The notes under the pieces were generated by a model, which made no database searches, was not told where the DNA came from, and worked only from the letters and a program-made list of their open reading frames with translations. A stretch of DNA of 64,000 nt from Paenibacillus lutimineralis (GTDB lineage Bacteria > Bacillota > Bacilli > Paenibacillales > Paenibacillaceae): positions 3,881,501 to 3,945,500 of the forward strand of contig NZ_CP034346.1 of the NCBI RefSeq assembly GCF_003991425.1. Direction: 5' to 3'. Positions 52,040 through 60,941 of the stretch are shown piece after piece; position 1 is the stretch's first letter; every line of letters starts with the position of its first letter. Both the position numbers and the translations under genes were made by a program.

Positions 52040-52334
52040 AGAGGTTGTTCAAAAAGTCTACTTTTGATAAGAAAACCGATCGAAGTTATTCAAGGATGAG
52101 CGACCGCGATCCAATGGTAGGTTTTCTTGCGATAAAGAATTTCATCAGCTACGCTGATAACGAATAAATTCTATATCTAACACGAAGTGAATCAGGAAGC
52201 AAATTCGACATCGAATCTTGAATTCAGCCGGGCTTTCCGGTGCTCACGTACCCAAAACGTACGCTCTGCTCCTCATGCCCTAGCTTCATTCAACCTTCTC
52301 GGTGCTGAAAACTGGCCTTTTTGAACACGCACTT
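52040..52334 (+). repeat. MITE-like dispersed repeat, copy G (with insert)
   Basis: Ends are well preserved (GAGGTTGTTCAAAAAGTC; TTTTTGAACACGCACTT). Between the left arm and the GACATCGAATCTTGAATTCA block an extra segment of about 115 bp is present, with its own dyads (AAGAAAACC ... GGTTTTCTT; ATCAGCtacGCTGAT). Total about 295 bp. Confidence 0.85.
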
Positions 52335-52368
52335 CTTTCTATGCTATTTTATCTACCCTTAAGGCTTT

Positions 52369-53367
52369 TTACTTCATGAGATTAATAACCTGTCTTCCCA
52401 CGGCTTGGCCAGCGAGGACGGTCGTCAATGCCTCTGATACCCGTTCGAGCGGAAGCTCAGTGACCCCTTCAGCGAGAGCCATCTCCGGCCTCCACTCACC
52501 AGCTAGCTGCTGCCACAATTTTGAGCGCAGCGGCATCGGACATAACACCGAATCGATGCCAAGCAGATTCACTCCGCGCAGGATGAACGGAAATACCGTA
52601 GTGTCAATTTTATTGCCTCCAGTTAAGCCGGAGATAGCAACCAATCCGCCGTATTTGATCTTCTTCAGTACTTCACCTGTCACCGCCCCCCCCACAGGAT
52701 CAACGACAGCAGCCCATTGCTCCTTGGACAGCGGCCCTTTCCCGCCAGCCATGGCTTCCTCGCGGCTAATGATCTCAGCGGCACCAAGCGCACGCAATTT
52801 CTCACTGGCCTGCACCTTTCCTGTGACGGCGATAACATGGTAACCAAGCTTGCCTAAAATGGATACCGCCATGCTTCCAACGCCACCAGAAGAACCAAGA
52901 ACTACAACCGGACCGAAGTCAGGCGAGAGTCCGTTCGCAATCAGTCGCTCTACTGATAAGGCCGCTGTAAAGCCAGCCGTCCCAATGGCCATCGTCTCCA
53001 TAGGCGTCAGCCCTTCAGGTACCTTCACCAGCCAATCCCCAGGTACACGGGCGATATCCGCCAGTCCTCCGTCCTGGCTTACGCCAAGTCCGTAACCGGT
53101 GCATAGCACGAGATCCCCTGGCTGATAACGACTGTCGCTCGACTCCAACACTTCACCAGCCAGATCGATTCCCGGAGTGATCGGGTAGCTTCGTACTATT
53201 TTTCCATCCGGAATGCTGGCAAGTCCATCCTTATAATTGACACTCGAATAGTGAACCCGGATCGTTACGTCCCCGTCAGGAAGGTCCGCGATCTGGATCG
53301 TCTCTATCCCCGTCCGAAATCCCTGTTCGTCCTGATTAACCCGAAAAGCTCTATATGCTTGCTCCAT
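52369..53367 (-). CDS. YhdH/YhfP family quinone oxidoreductase (acrylyl-CoA reductase type)
   Basis: A 332-residue zinc-free medium-chain dehydrogenase. YSSVNYKDGLASIPDGKIVR near 50 and GIDLAGEVLESSD near 80 are YhdH marks; the NADPH site VVLGSSGGVGSMAVSILGK lies near 153. No structural-zinc cysteines are seen. Members reduce acrylyl-CoA or quinone-like compounds. It may form one unit with the oxidoreductase genes upstream, but a 170-base gap separates them. Confidence 0.9.
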   Translation of the reverse strand: MEQAYRAFRVNQDEQGFRTGIETIQIADLPDGDVTIRVHYSSVNYKDGLASIPDGKIVRSYPITPGIDLAGEVLESSDSRYQPGDLVLCTGYGLGVSQDGGLADIARVPGDWLVKVPEGLTPMETMAIGTAGFTAALSVERLIANGLSPDFGPVVVLGSSGGVGSMAVSILGKLGYHVIAVTGKVQASEKLRALGAAEIISREEAMAGGKGPLSKEQWAAVVDPVGGAVTGEVLKKIKYGGLVAISGLTGGNKIDTTVFPFILRGVNLLGIDSVLCPMPLRSKLWQQLAGEWRPEMALAEGVTELPLERVSEALTTVLAGQAVGRQVINLMK

Positions 53368-53538
53368 CCTATTCTCCTCCTTAGATCAATCTTGGAAAAG
53401 TTAATTTATCAGCTATAATCATTTATTACTATCTTACAACAATTAAAGCTGAAGACTGAAATATACCAGCTCATTGTGGCATATTTCAATCTCCAGCTCC
53501 ATGCTTTACTTCATATTGTTACGGAATAATTCCCGTTA

Positions 53539-55845
53539 TTACAGGAGAGGATTCTCGTGCTTCGCCTTCAGAATCTGCCAGCGACGATCCACTTCCTGTT
53601 CGAATCCAGTTAACGCTTCGGCATTTTCAGGTTTAAGCAGATGACGTGTCTTGCCCATCGTCTTCAGCCAATCTGTAAGCGGAACCCGTTTGTTCTTTTC
53701 CTCTGGATTATAAGTAATCGTTGTCTGTCCATGCTCGACCTCATACAACGGGAAGAAGCAGGAATTTACCGCTGCATCCACGATGTTCGTGCCTTCATCA
53801 TCTGGAGATATCCAGTTCAATGGACACGCGATCAGAATCTTGCCATAGACGAGTCCTTCATTTTGTGCATACCACTGTGCTTTGGCAGCCTTCTTCACCA
53901 GATCCTGCGGATACGCTTCGCTACCGGTAAATACATAAGGGATATTCGTCGCCGCCATAATTTGCGCCGTATCTTTATGATGGAATACTTTACCCTTCTG
54001 CACCGAACCGATATTCGAAGTCGAAGTACGATGTCCGAGCGGTGTGGAGTAGGAGAGCTGGGCACCTGTGTTCATATAACCCTCATTATCATATTCGACA
54101 ATGATCATGCGATGTCCGCGCAATGCTGCGCCAATCGCCGGTCCCATACCGATGTCCATCCCGCCGTCGCCAGTAACCATAACGAAGGTGAAGTCATCCT
54201 GTAGCCCTAATTCATCTAGTTCTCCTCTACGCTTGCGCTCCCAGAACATCTCAACTACGCCAGACAGCGTTGCGGCTCCGTTCTGGAACAGATTGTGGAT
54301 GTAGGTTGCCTTATGTGATGAATACGGGTAACCCGTCGTAACGACCATCGCGCAACCTGTATGGAACAACGCTACGATATCGCCCTCAATCCCCTTGAAG
54401 AACAACTCCAGACCAGAGAAAATACCGCAGCCTGGACAAGCGCCATGCCCAGGGGCAATCCGCTTCGGCTTCTTCGTCAAGGCCCGCAGCGGAGGAATCC
54501 GTACGCCGAGCTTGCCGGTCTCTTCATTCATTTTCACCTGAATTAGACCGGTCTTGAGGTCCTCGAACTTCATCGGCTTCAGTACAGGCTGAGGTACTTT
54601 GGTCTTATCCCCAGGGGTATGTCCGTAGTAATCAAATGGTACTACCACTTTATTCTTCTCAGCTGCTTCAATTGCCAGTTCGAACAAGTTATGTCCGTCT
54701 TCAGCATAGAACTCTTTACCGCCAAGGCCGTAAATACGACTGATCACTTTCGTTGAGTGATTGCCGTAAGTAAACAGAGCCGCCTTGATCTCATTCACCA
54801 TATTACCACCATGGGCACCAAAGGAATCAGCGCGGTCGCCCACTGTGATCGCTTTGACATTTTTGAGGGCTTCAGCAATTTGCTTCTGTGGGAATGGACG
54901 GATCATATTGGGTGCAATTGAGCCGGCCTTAATGCCTTGCGCGCGCAGTTCATCAACGACGTCCTTAATGATCTCAGAAGCCGAGTTCATGAGGAATACT
55001 GCAACCTCAGCATCCTCCATCCGGTACATATCAAGCATTTGATATTCGCGGCCCGTAAGCTCCCCGTATTCGCTAGCAATTCGCTCAAATACTTTCTCAG
55101 CGTTATACATCGCTTCGGATTGCTGATATTTATTATTGATATAGTCCGGTTCATTCATATATGGTCCAACCGTAATCGGATGGTTGCGATCCAGGGTATC
55201 TGGGAAGCCTGCCGGTGGACGCTCGCCCACAAACTTCAGAACATCCTCATTATGCGCGAATGTGCGAACACGACGCTTCTGGTGAGATGTAAAATAACCG
55301 TCCGAAGCGACCAGAACAGGTAATCTGACCTCTGGATCCTCAGCAAGCTTAAGCGCCAGAATATTCATATCATAGACAGCCTGCGGATCGCGGCACATCA
55401 GAATCGGCCAGCCTGTATTCAAGGCAAAATACAAATCCGAATGGTCGCCATGAATATCGAGCGGGCCGGATATAGAACGGCAGACCAAGTTCATGACCAT
55501 CGGGAAGCGGGTGCCGGATTGCACGTTCATCTGCTCCAGCATATACATATAACCGTTCGCACTCGTGGCATTAAAGACACGACCGCCTGCTGTGGAAGCA
55601 CCATAGCAAATCCCGGCCGAGCTATGCTCACCGTCAGATGGAATCAGCTTGATATCATGCTGACCGTTCGCCTTCATCAAATCTAGAAATTGAGCTACTT
55701 CCGTCGATGGAGAGATTGGAAAATACCCCATGATATGATAATTAATCTGATGGGCGGCATACGCTGCCATCTCATTACCGGATTCATATACGATCCGTTC
55801 TTCCACCTTGGCTAATCTTTGTTCCTTCTCCATATTGATTGCCAT
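53539..55845 (-). CDS. 2-oxoacid:acceptor oxidoreductase, fused alpha-beta subunits
   Basis: A 768-residue fusion of the alpha and beta subunits of a ferredoxin-type 2-oxoacid oxidoreductase. Residues 1-380 are the pyrimidine-binding alpha part (MGYFPISPSTEVAQF; SISGPLDIHGDHSDLYFALN). From about 460 is the TPP-binding beta part: GHGACPGCGIFSG and HTGCAMV supply cysteines for the cluster, and VTGDGGMDIGMGP binds TPP-Mg. It would decarboxylate pyruvate or a branched 2-oxoacid to an acyl-CoA, passing electrons to ferredoxin. Start ATG 55845. Confidence 0.9.
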   Translation of the reverse strand: MAINMEKEQRLAKVEERIVYESGNEMAAYAAHQINYHIMGYFPISPSTEVAQFLDLMKANGQHDIKLIPSDGEHSSAGICYGASTAGGRVFNATSANGYMYMLEQMNVQSGTRFPMVMNLVCRSISGPLDIHGDHSDLYFALNTGWPILMCRDPQAVYDMNILALKLAEDPEVRLPVLVASDGYFTSHQKRRVRTFAHNEDVLKFVGERPPAGFPDTLDRNHPITVGPYMNEPDYINNKYQQSEAMYNAEKVFERIASEYGELTGREYQMLDMYRMEDAEVAVFLMNSASEIIKDVVDELRAQGIKAGSIAPNMIRPFPQKQIAEALKNVKAITVGDRADSFGAHGGNMVNEIKAALFTYGNHSTKVISRIYGLGGKEFYAEDGHNLFELAIEAAEKNKVVVPFDYYGHTPGDKTKVPQPVLKPMKFEDLKTGLIQVKMNEETGKLGVRIPPLRALTKKPKRIAPGHGACPGCGIFSGLELFFKGIEGDIVALFHTGCAMVVTTGYPYSSHKATYIHNLFQNGAATLSGVVEMFWERKRRGELDELGLQDDFTFVMVTGDGGMDIGMGPAIGAALRGHRMIIVEYDNEGYMNTGAQLSYSTPLGHRTSTSNIGSVQKGKVFHHKDTAQIMAATNIPYVFTGSEAYPQDLVKKAAKAQWYAQNEGLVYGKILIACPLNWISPDDEGTNIVDAAVNSCFFPLYEVEHGQTTITYNPEEKNKRVPLTDWLKTMGKTRHLLKPENAEALTGFEQEVDRRWQILKAKHENPLL

Positions 55846-55872
55846 CAATGTTACCGCCTTTCTATTTCAGAT

Positions 55873-56880
55873 TTATTGAATGGCCAGGTCGAATAAATGC
55901 GGAACGCGATGCTCCTCTGCATAGCCTTCTTCTTCACGAGCTTTGGAGAGCGCGTCTGTTGGACAAGCATGAATACATTTCAGGCAGCCTTTGCAATATT
56001 GATAATCGATGCCCTTCAGGAACATCTGTGGTCTGCCCTTCTTATCCGGAAGCTCTTCCCAGACGAAGCAATTATCAGGACATACATTGTCGCACTGGGC
56101 ACAATGAATACAAGAAGCAGCCTCGAAATGCGGCATCATTCCCGAACGAGAAATACTCAAGTCTTTCAAAATGCTATTGCCCGGATTTGAGATAATACCG
56201 CCGATAGGTTGTGTCTCGTATCCAAGCACCGGCGTGTCCATCCGTACAAATTCCGGCATGCTTGCTCCTTCTGGAAGATCGAATGTCTCGAACGTTACTT
56301 CCTGATAGCCGCGTTCAAAGGTAGCCAAAGCCGGAGCAACCGTCTGCGGGTACTTCTTCTCCAGCGACTTGCGGATAACATCCTTCATCGTCTGCGGATC
56401 AAGGAACGGACAGAGTCTGAACATAGCCCCCAACATAGCCATATTTACGCGATTCTTCTCTTCGAGCGCGATGCCCGTAGCATCGACCACGGCGATCGTT
56501 CCGCCGATTAATTTCATTTTCTCTTTTAGATCTTTTGGAGTTTTCGTTGAATTAACAAGAACCGTGCTATCTTCATATATACCGCTAATTACATTTACGG
56601 TCTTGGCAAGCGCCTCCTGGAATATTCCAACAATATGCGGACGCTCTACCGGTGAGGTATCCCGGATCGGAGTATCCAGATCACAGAAGCGGATATGCGC
56701 CTTAACCGCCGAGCCCTTCTTCTCCGAACCATAGGACGAGAAGCTGACTCCGTTGAAGCCCGCTCCTTCCACGCCAGCCTCCGCCAGCATTTTGCCAGCT
56801 AGATTAGCGCCTAATCCCCCAATGGATTCCAGACGAATCTCAAAAAATCCAAGCTTATTCTTTTTTGGTAACTGTGCCAC
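55873..56880 (-). CDS. 2-oxoacid:acceptor oxidoreductase, fused gamma-delta subunits
   Basis: A 335-residue fusion: residues 1-190 are the gamma subunit (RLESIGGLGANLAGKMLAEA; FNGVSFSSYGSEKKGSAVKA), and the C-terminus is a two-cluster ferredoxin-like delta subunit with two CxxCxxCxxxC sets (CIHCAQCDNVCP near 250; CKGCLKCIHACP near 295). It lies 27 bases upstream of the alpha-beta gene in one operon, so the enzyme is complete as a two-protein complex. Such enzymes are oxygen-sensitive and typical of anaerobic growth. Confidence 0.9.
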   Translation of the reverse strand: MAQLPKKNKLGFFEIRLESIGGLGANLAGKMLAEAGVEGAGFNGVSFSSYGSEKKGSAVKAHIRFCDLDTPIRDTSPVERPHIVGIFQEALAKTVNVISGIYEDSTVLVNSTKTPKDLKEKMKLIGGTIAVVDATGIALEEKNRVNMAMLGAMFRLCPFLDPQTMKDVIRKSLEKKYPQTVAPALATFERGYQEVTFETFDLPEGASMPEFVRMDTPVLGYETQPIGGIISNPGNSILKDLSISRSGMMPHFEAASCIHCAQCDNVCPDNCFVWEELPDKKGRPQMFLKGIDYQYCKGCLKCIHACPTDALSKAREEEGYAEEHRVPHLFDLAIQ

Positions 56881-57195
56881 GTCATAGCTCCCTTCTTCGC
56901 AAATGCGAGATCATAACGACGTTAATCAGTAATAAATATCATAAAAAATAGACCCTACTTAATTTTTCAATCTATCACAGAAGCAGTGTGACGAATGTAA
57001 CAAATGTCATATGGACAATCTCATTTTGACTGTTTTACTTGGATTGTCACAAAATTTAAGTATTGTCGAATTTCGTAGCAGCTTATATATAATAAAATCG
57101 ATTTTTGCGCTTTCCCGAGAAATAATTCAATTGCACGCAAAAAAGACTGCTACAAGCGAACACTACGCCTAAAGCAGTCTTTGAATATAAATAAA
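56881..57195. other. Intergenic region upstream of the oxidoreductase operon
   Basis: Holds the operon's promoter region and the pncB terminator. TCACA-N7-TGTGA (56975-56991) is the only dyad seen; its half-site order is opposite to an Fnr box. Nothing else is recognised. Confidence 0.4.
57142..57182 (-). terminator. Terminator of pncB
   Basis: AAAGACTGCT / AGCAGTCTTT stem with an A-run on the plus strand. Confidence 0.75.
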
Positions 57196-58659
57196 TTATT
57201 CCTCTATTATCTCATGTACACTAAGCCGTTCCTCAATCATTCTCTGCCGAAGCTCCCAAGCCTCCTGACTTAATCTAACACGGTAGATTTCCGGATTTAA
57301 CTTGCGTAAGTATTCCGGCCAGAACATGTCGACCTGCTCTTTATGGTAGGCTTTAATCTCTTCCAGTGTAGGCAAGTCATAGACTAATTCCCCCTGCTCA
57401 AAAATCGGTTGAAGCATTGGGATCGCCTCATAGTTCTTCACAGACTTCTTAATATATGGATGCACGGGATCGAACAGTCGTAAATTACCGCCCGTCCGGG
57501 CCTGCTGTTCATGCGGGAAGCAGACGTAGTCGGCGATGCATTTGCAGCTCTCCTTGCTGACAATCCGCAGTATATCCTTCTTCCCTGGAGAAGTAACCTT
57601 CTCCGGATTGCCAGAGATCTTGATTGTTGGCTCCATTACGCCGTTATACTCGCGCTCCACCAGCTTATACACTCCGCCGAGCGCCGGCTGGTCTGCTGCC
57701 GTTATGAGCTGTGTTCCGACTCCCCAAGAATCGATTCTGGCACCCTGTGCCTTCAAGTTAAAGATCGTATTCTCGTCCAAGTCGTTGGAGGCTACGATCT
57801 TCACATAAGGGAGTCCAGCATCATCCAGCATCTTGCGGGCCTTAATAGACAGATAGGCAAGGTCGCCGCTGTCAATACGGATGCTGCCAAGACGTTTGCC
57901 AGCCTCCTCAAGCTTACGTGCCGTCTTGATTGCATTCGGCACACCGCTCTCTAGCGTATCGAACGTATCAACTAATAGCGATACTTGATCCGGCAGCGCT
58001 CTAGCATATATATCAAATGCCTCTTCCTCGGAATCGAAAATCTGTACCCAGGAATGCGCGTGCGTCCCTTTGGTCGGGATACCGAATACTTTGCCAGCCA
58101 GCAGGTTCGATGTTGCATCAAATCCCGAGATATACGTGGCTCTGGCTCCCCAGATCGCCGCATCAGCTTCCTGAGCACGGCGCGTTCCGAACTCCATCAA
58201 GATATCATTCTCAGCCACTCGCTTAATACGGGATGCCTTCGTTGCAATCAGCGTCTGGAAGTTCATGAAATTAAGCAACGCCGTCTCCACAAGCTGTGTC
58301 TCCATAATTGTGCCTTCCACGCGAATCAGCGGCTCATTCGGGAAGCATAGAGCCCCCTCTTTAAAGGAATAGATATTGCCGCTAAAGCGGAAGTTGCGCA
58401 GCAGTTCCAGGAACTCAGGCTGATAATTCTCCTCCTGCGTTGCCAAATAGCTGAGGTCCTCTTCCGTAAATTTCAAACTGGATATATAGTTCACAATCCG
58501 CTCCAACCCTGCAAACACCGCATATCCATTACCGAACGGCAACTTGCGGAAGTAAGCTTCGAATACGGTTTGCTTCAGATGGGTACCATTCAGCCAGTGT
58601 GCATAGATCATATTGATTTGATACTTATCCGTATGTAACGCCATATCTGTACAGTACAT
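57196..58659 (-). CDS. pncB: Nicotinate phosphoribosyltransferase
   Basis: A 487-residue NAPRTase, making nicotinate mononucleotide from nicotinate and PRPP with ATP, the entry step of NAD salvage. Hallmarks: ALHTDKYQINMIYAHWLNG at the start, FGTRRAQEADAAIWGARATY near 160, GTHAHSWVQIF near 205, RIDSGDLAYLSIKARKML near 270, and ISGNPEKVTSPGKKDILRIV near 365. The start at 58659 follows AGGACGAGG. A Nudix/NrtR-like gene lies just upstream, which suggests regulation by NAD metabolism. Confidence 0.95.
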   Translation of the reverse strand: MYCTDMALHTDKYQINMIYAHWLNGTHLKQTVFEAYFRKLPFGNGYAVFAGLERIVNYISSLKFTEEDLSYLATQEENYQPEFLELLRNFRFSGNIYSFKEGALCFPNEPLIRVEGTIMETQLVETALLNFMNFQTLIATKASRIKRVAENDILMEFGTRRAQEADAAIWGARATYISGFDATSNLLAGKVFGIPTKGTHAHSWVQIFDSEEEAFDIYARALPDQVSLLVDTFDTLESGVPNAIKTARKLEEAGKRLGSIRIDSGDLAYLSIKARKMLDDAGLPYVKIVASNDLDENTIFNLKAQGARIDSWGVGTQLITAADQPALGGVYKLVEREYNGVMEPTIKISGNPEKVTSPGKKDILRIVSKESCKCIADYVCFPHEQQARTGGNLRLFDPVHPYIKKSVKNYEAIPMLQPIFEQGELVYDLPTLEEIKAYHKEQVDMFWPEYLRKLNPEIYRVRLSQEAWELRQRMIEERLSVHEIIEE

Positions 58660-58736
58660 GGTCCTCGTCCTTTCTATCAATCCTGATGACAAAAAAAGGC
58701 AGCAGGTGAAACTCCCTCTGCCCTATTATAAATTAG

Positions 58737-58769
58737 GCTAAAAACCGATCTTTTTGAACACTCACTTTA
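58737..58769 (+). repeat. MITE-like repeat end remnant, copy I
   Basis: Only the right end remains (GGCTAAAAACCGATCTTTTT then GAACACTCACTTT). It supplies the last bases and the stop codon of the Nudix gene, so the element's insertion or loss may have reshaped that gene's C-terminus. Confidence 0.7.
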
Positions 58770-59552
58770 GGTATAAATCGATAACTGAGGTGTAAAATCA
58801 GTAAACCGGTAGAGCTGGGCCGGACGCTGGGAATACTGGTTGGACAACATCGGCTTGCCGTCCTCATCACGAACCTCTTCCAGAATGCCCTGCCTGCTCC
58901 GCGTGGAGGTGATTTTACGAATAAAATTAAGCTCTGCAAAATCTGGTACAACCGTCTGAATCACCTGATATAGCTCACCCAGCGTAAAATGTGGTGGCAG
59001 AAACTGCTTGGCAATTGTCGTATGCAGCATTTGCTGCTGTATTCTTAAATAGGCATCCTGCAATATTTCACGATGGTCAAAAGCCAGCTGCAGCTCATCA
59101 AGCGCCTCGCGCACCGGGAACAGACCCACTTCCTGGGCATCATCCGCAGCTTGCCGCTTCTCGATCACCCATTCCTCAACCAATGCGAAGAAAGCGTGCG
59201 AAATAATCCACCCACGCGGGTCGCGGCCTGGCTTGCTGTATACGCCGAGATATTCCAAGTGATGTCCGTCAACTCCGGTCTCTTCCTTCAGTTCTCTTCT
59301 TGCCGTCTCGTACAACGATTCATCTTCCTGGCAAAATCCCCCTGGCAAAGCCCATGCCCCCGCAAACGGCCAGCTTCTTCTGCGAATCAGCATGACCTTC
59401 AGATCAAACCTTGGCAAAGATTTGGTCGAGGCCTTTCTCTCCTGACGGGTCAAAGTAAACATCACGATATCCGCCGGAATTCCATCCGGTGTGCGATATT
59501 TCTTAACCTCCATCACGCCCTTGGCCCTCTCTTGCTCTTGTTCTTTACTCAT
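58767..59552 (-). CDS. Nudix hydrolase with NrtR-like C-terminal winged helix
   Basis: A 261-residue protein. The Nudix domain (residues about 35-170) has the full GX5EX7REUXEEXGU motif (GFCQEDESLYETARREL, then KEETGV), so hydrolysis of ADP-ribose-like substrates looks possible. The C-terminus (LPPHFTLGELYQVIQTVV; FIRKITSTRSRQGIL) matches the winged-helix part of NrtR regulators, which control NAD genes in response to ADP-ribose. Placement directly before pncB fits. The stop codon lies in a repeat remnant. Confidence 0.83.
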   Translation of the reverse strand: MSKEQEQERAKGVMEVKKYRTPDGIPADIVMFTLTRQERKASTKSLPRFDLKVMLIRRRSWPFAGAWALPGGFCQEDESLYETARRELKEETGVDGHHLEYLGVYSKPGRDPRGWIISHAFFALVEEWVIEKRQAADDAQEVGLFPVREALDELQLAFDHREILQDAYLRIQQQMLHTTIAKQFLPPHFTLGELYQVIQTVVPDFAELNFIRKITSTRSRQGILEEVRDEDGKPMLSNQYSQRPAQLYRFTDFTPQLSIYT

Positions 59553-59595
59553 CACGATTCACCATCACCACATCAGTCATAATGATAACGCCCTT

Positions 59596-59770
59596 AGAGG
59601 TAGTTCAAAAAGTCCGTTTTGATCACGAAGTAACACTGAGAGCTTATTCGACATCGAATCTTGAATTCAGCCGGGCCTTCCGGTGCTCACGTACCCACTA
59701 CGTACGCTCTGCTCCTCAGGCCCTAGCTTCATCCAACCTTCTCGGTGCTGAAAACCGGACTTTTTGAACC
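59596..59770 (+). repeat. MITE-like dispersed repeat, copy H (best preserved)
   Basis: Perfect 14-bp terminal inverted repeats: GTTCAAAAAGTCCG (left) and CGGACTTTTTGAAC (right). Internal dyads: TTCGACATCGAA, GGGCCT ... AGGCCC, and ACGTAcccacTACGT at the centre. About 175 bp, no transposase gene. Flanks the Nudix gene opposite remnant I. Confidence 0.88.
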
Positions 59771-59913
59771 TTTACTTAAATATATTATTATATAACATTC
59801 TACCCTAAGGACGAAAAATGCAATAAAAGAAAATACGGTTTCTTTGTTAATATCGTTAATAAATAATGGGATTAGCCATGTGCTTGTCTGTCATAACCTG
59901 CATTTATCTTCGC

Positions 59914-60306
59914 TCATTCGCGAGGCAAACGGAATGTTCCAGTAGCTACGCAGCATAGTTCATCATTACTGTCACGAACTTCTGCACGGCAGGTCATGGT
60001 ACGAAAAGTCTCGTGCACAGGATAAGCATAGGTTCTGATGGCTCCCGCTTTAGCTGCATGCAGAAAATTAACATTCAGATGCGTCGTTACCCCAAGGCGT
60101 CCCTTAATTGCGCCTACCAGGGTTCCCATCGCTTGATCCATCAGCGACGACAGAACTCCTCCATGCACGATACCAACATAATTCAAATGCTTCTCTTGAA
60201 TCTCAAGCTCCAGCTCCACACATTCCTTATCAATCTGATTGAATTTCATGCCCAAATTGCCTGAGAAGCTCATTTGCTCCTTCAGCATAATTTCTGACCA
60301 ATCCAT
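59914..60306 (-). CDS. PaaI family thioesterase (hotdog fold)
   Basis: A 130-residue hotdog thioesterase. GIVHGGVLSSLMDQAMGTLV near 50 carries the HGG and catalytic Asp region; VTTHLNVNFLHAAKAGAIRT near 80 is the second sheet block. It would hydrolyse acyl- or aryl-CoA esters. The start at 60306 is nine bases after AAGGAGG. Confidence 0.88.
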   Translation of the reverse strand: MDWSEIMLKEQMSFSGNLGMKFNQIDKECVELELEIQEKHLNYVGIVHGGVLSSLMDQAMGTLVGAIKGRLGVTTHLNVNFLHAAKAGAIRTYAYPVHETFRTMTCRAEVRDSNDELCCVATGTFRLPRE

Positions 60307-60373
60307 GAACCGCAACCTCCTTATTTTCTATGTATTTTTCTCTTCAAGGCGCCGATTCAGCAATCAATAAAAA

Positions 60374-60397
60374 GGTGCGGAAGCACACTTCCGCACC
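60374..60397 (-). terminator. Terminator of the miaB-ricA operon
   Basis: Perfect 10-bp stem GGTGCGGAAG / CTTCCGCACC with AAAA on the plus strand. Confidence 0.8.
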
Positions 60398-60411
60398 GAC
60401 TTATTACGTCA

Positions 60412-60870
60412 TTAATCTCCATAGCCGGAAGTCGTTGCCGGCTCTCCGCTTCCCGTCTCTACATTTACCTTCTGTGACACAGTGTCGCTTATTACCGAAA
60501 TGACAAGCTGCAGCAAATAGTTGATATCACTTTGGCTTTGCTGAAAATCAGTAACGAGTGGAATATTGTCTAATTCATCCTGCAATGCTGAAATTTCAGC
60601 TTCGATCTTATCCACCATTGCTTTGTTCTGAAAGCTCTCAAATGCAACAATTTCCTTCTGCTTCTTCTTAATGGCGCTAATTAAACTTTGCACCTTATCA
60701 TGCTTCTGAATTTGATGCTCGGCTTTCTTAAATTGCTGAACTTCCTCGCTAGTGCCGATCAAAGCGGCCAATTCTTTCGCTTTTGCCATAATATCTTCGC
60801 GAATAACCATATCTCGGGAATCAAACTTCGGAATCCCACAATCGGTCTGCTGTTGATGTTGCTGCGTCAA
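60412..60870 (-). CDS. ricA: RicA/YmcA-like regulator (YlbF/YmcA family)
   Basis: A 152-residue helical YlbF/YmcA-family protein (AKAKELAALIGTSEEVQQFK; EAEISALQDELDNIPLVTDF). In Bacillus subtilis RicA (YmcA), RicF and RicT form an Fe-S complex that aids RNase Y processing and sporulation or competence. The order miaB-ricA, with ricA downstream, is the same as there, which supports RicA over RicF. An extra N-terminal tail (QQHQQQTDCGIPKFDSRD) carries the only Cys. TTG start, with GGAGGG six bases upstream. Confidence 0.82.
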   Translation of the reverse strand: MTQQHQQQTDCGIPKFDSRDMVIREDIMAKAKELAALIGTSEEVQQFKKAEHQIQKHDKVQSLISAIKKKQKEIVAFESFQNKAMVDKIEAEISALQDELDNIPLVTDFQQSQSDINYLLQLVISVISDTVSQKVNVETGSGEPATTSGYGD

Positions 60871-60941
60871 GGTTTTCCCTCCTCATCATATGCTATCGGT
60901 TAGTAGAGTTCTAATTCGTTCAGGTGGTTTCTATCGTCTAA

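Noticed and set aside
56975..56991. TCACA-N7-TGTGA dyad upstream of the anaerobic-type oxidoreductase, considered as an Fnr or Rex site
   Set aside because: The half-sites are in the wrong order and spacing for Fnr (TGTGA-N6-TCACA), and it does not match the Rex consensus.
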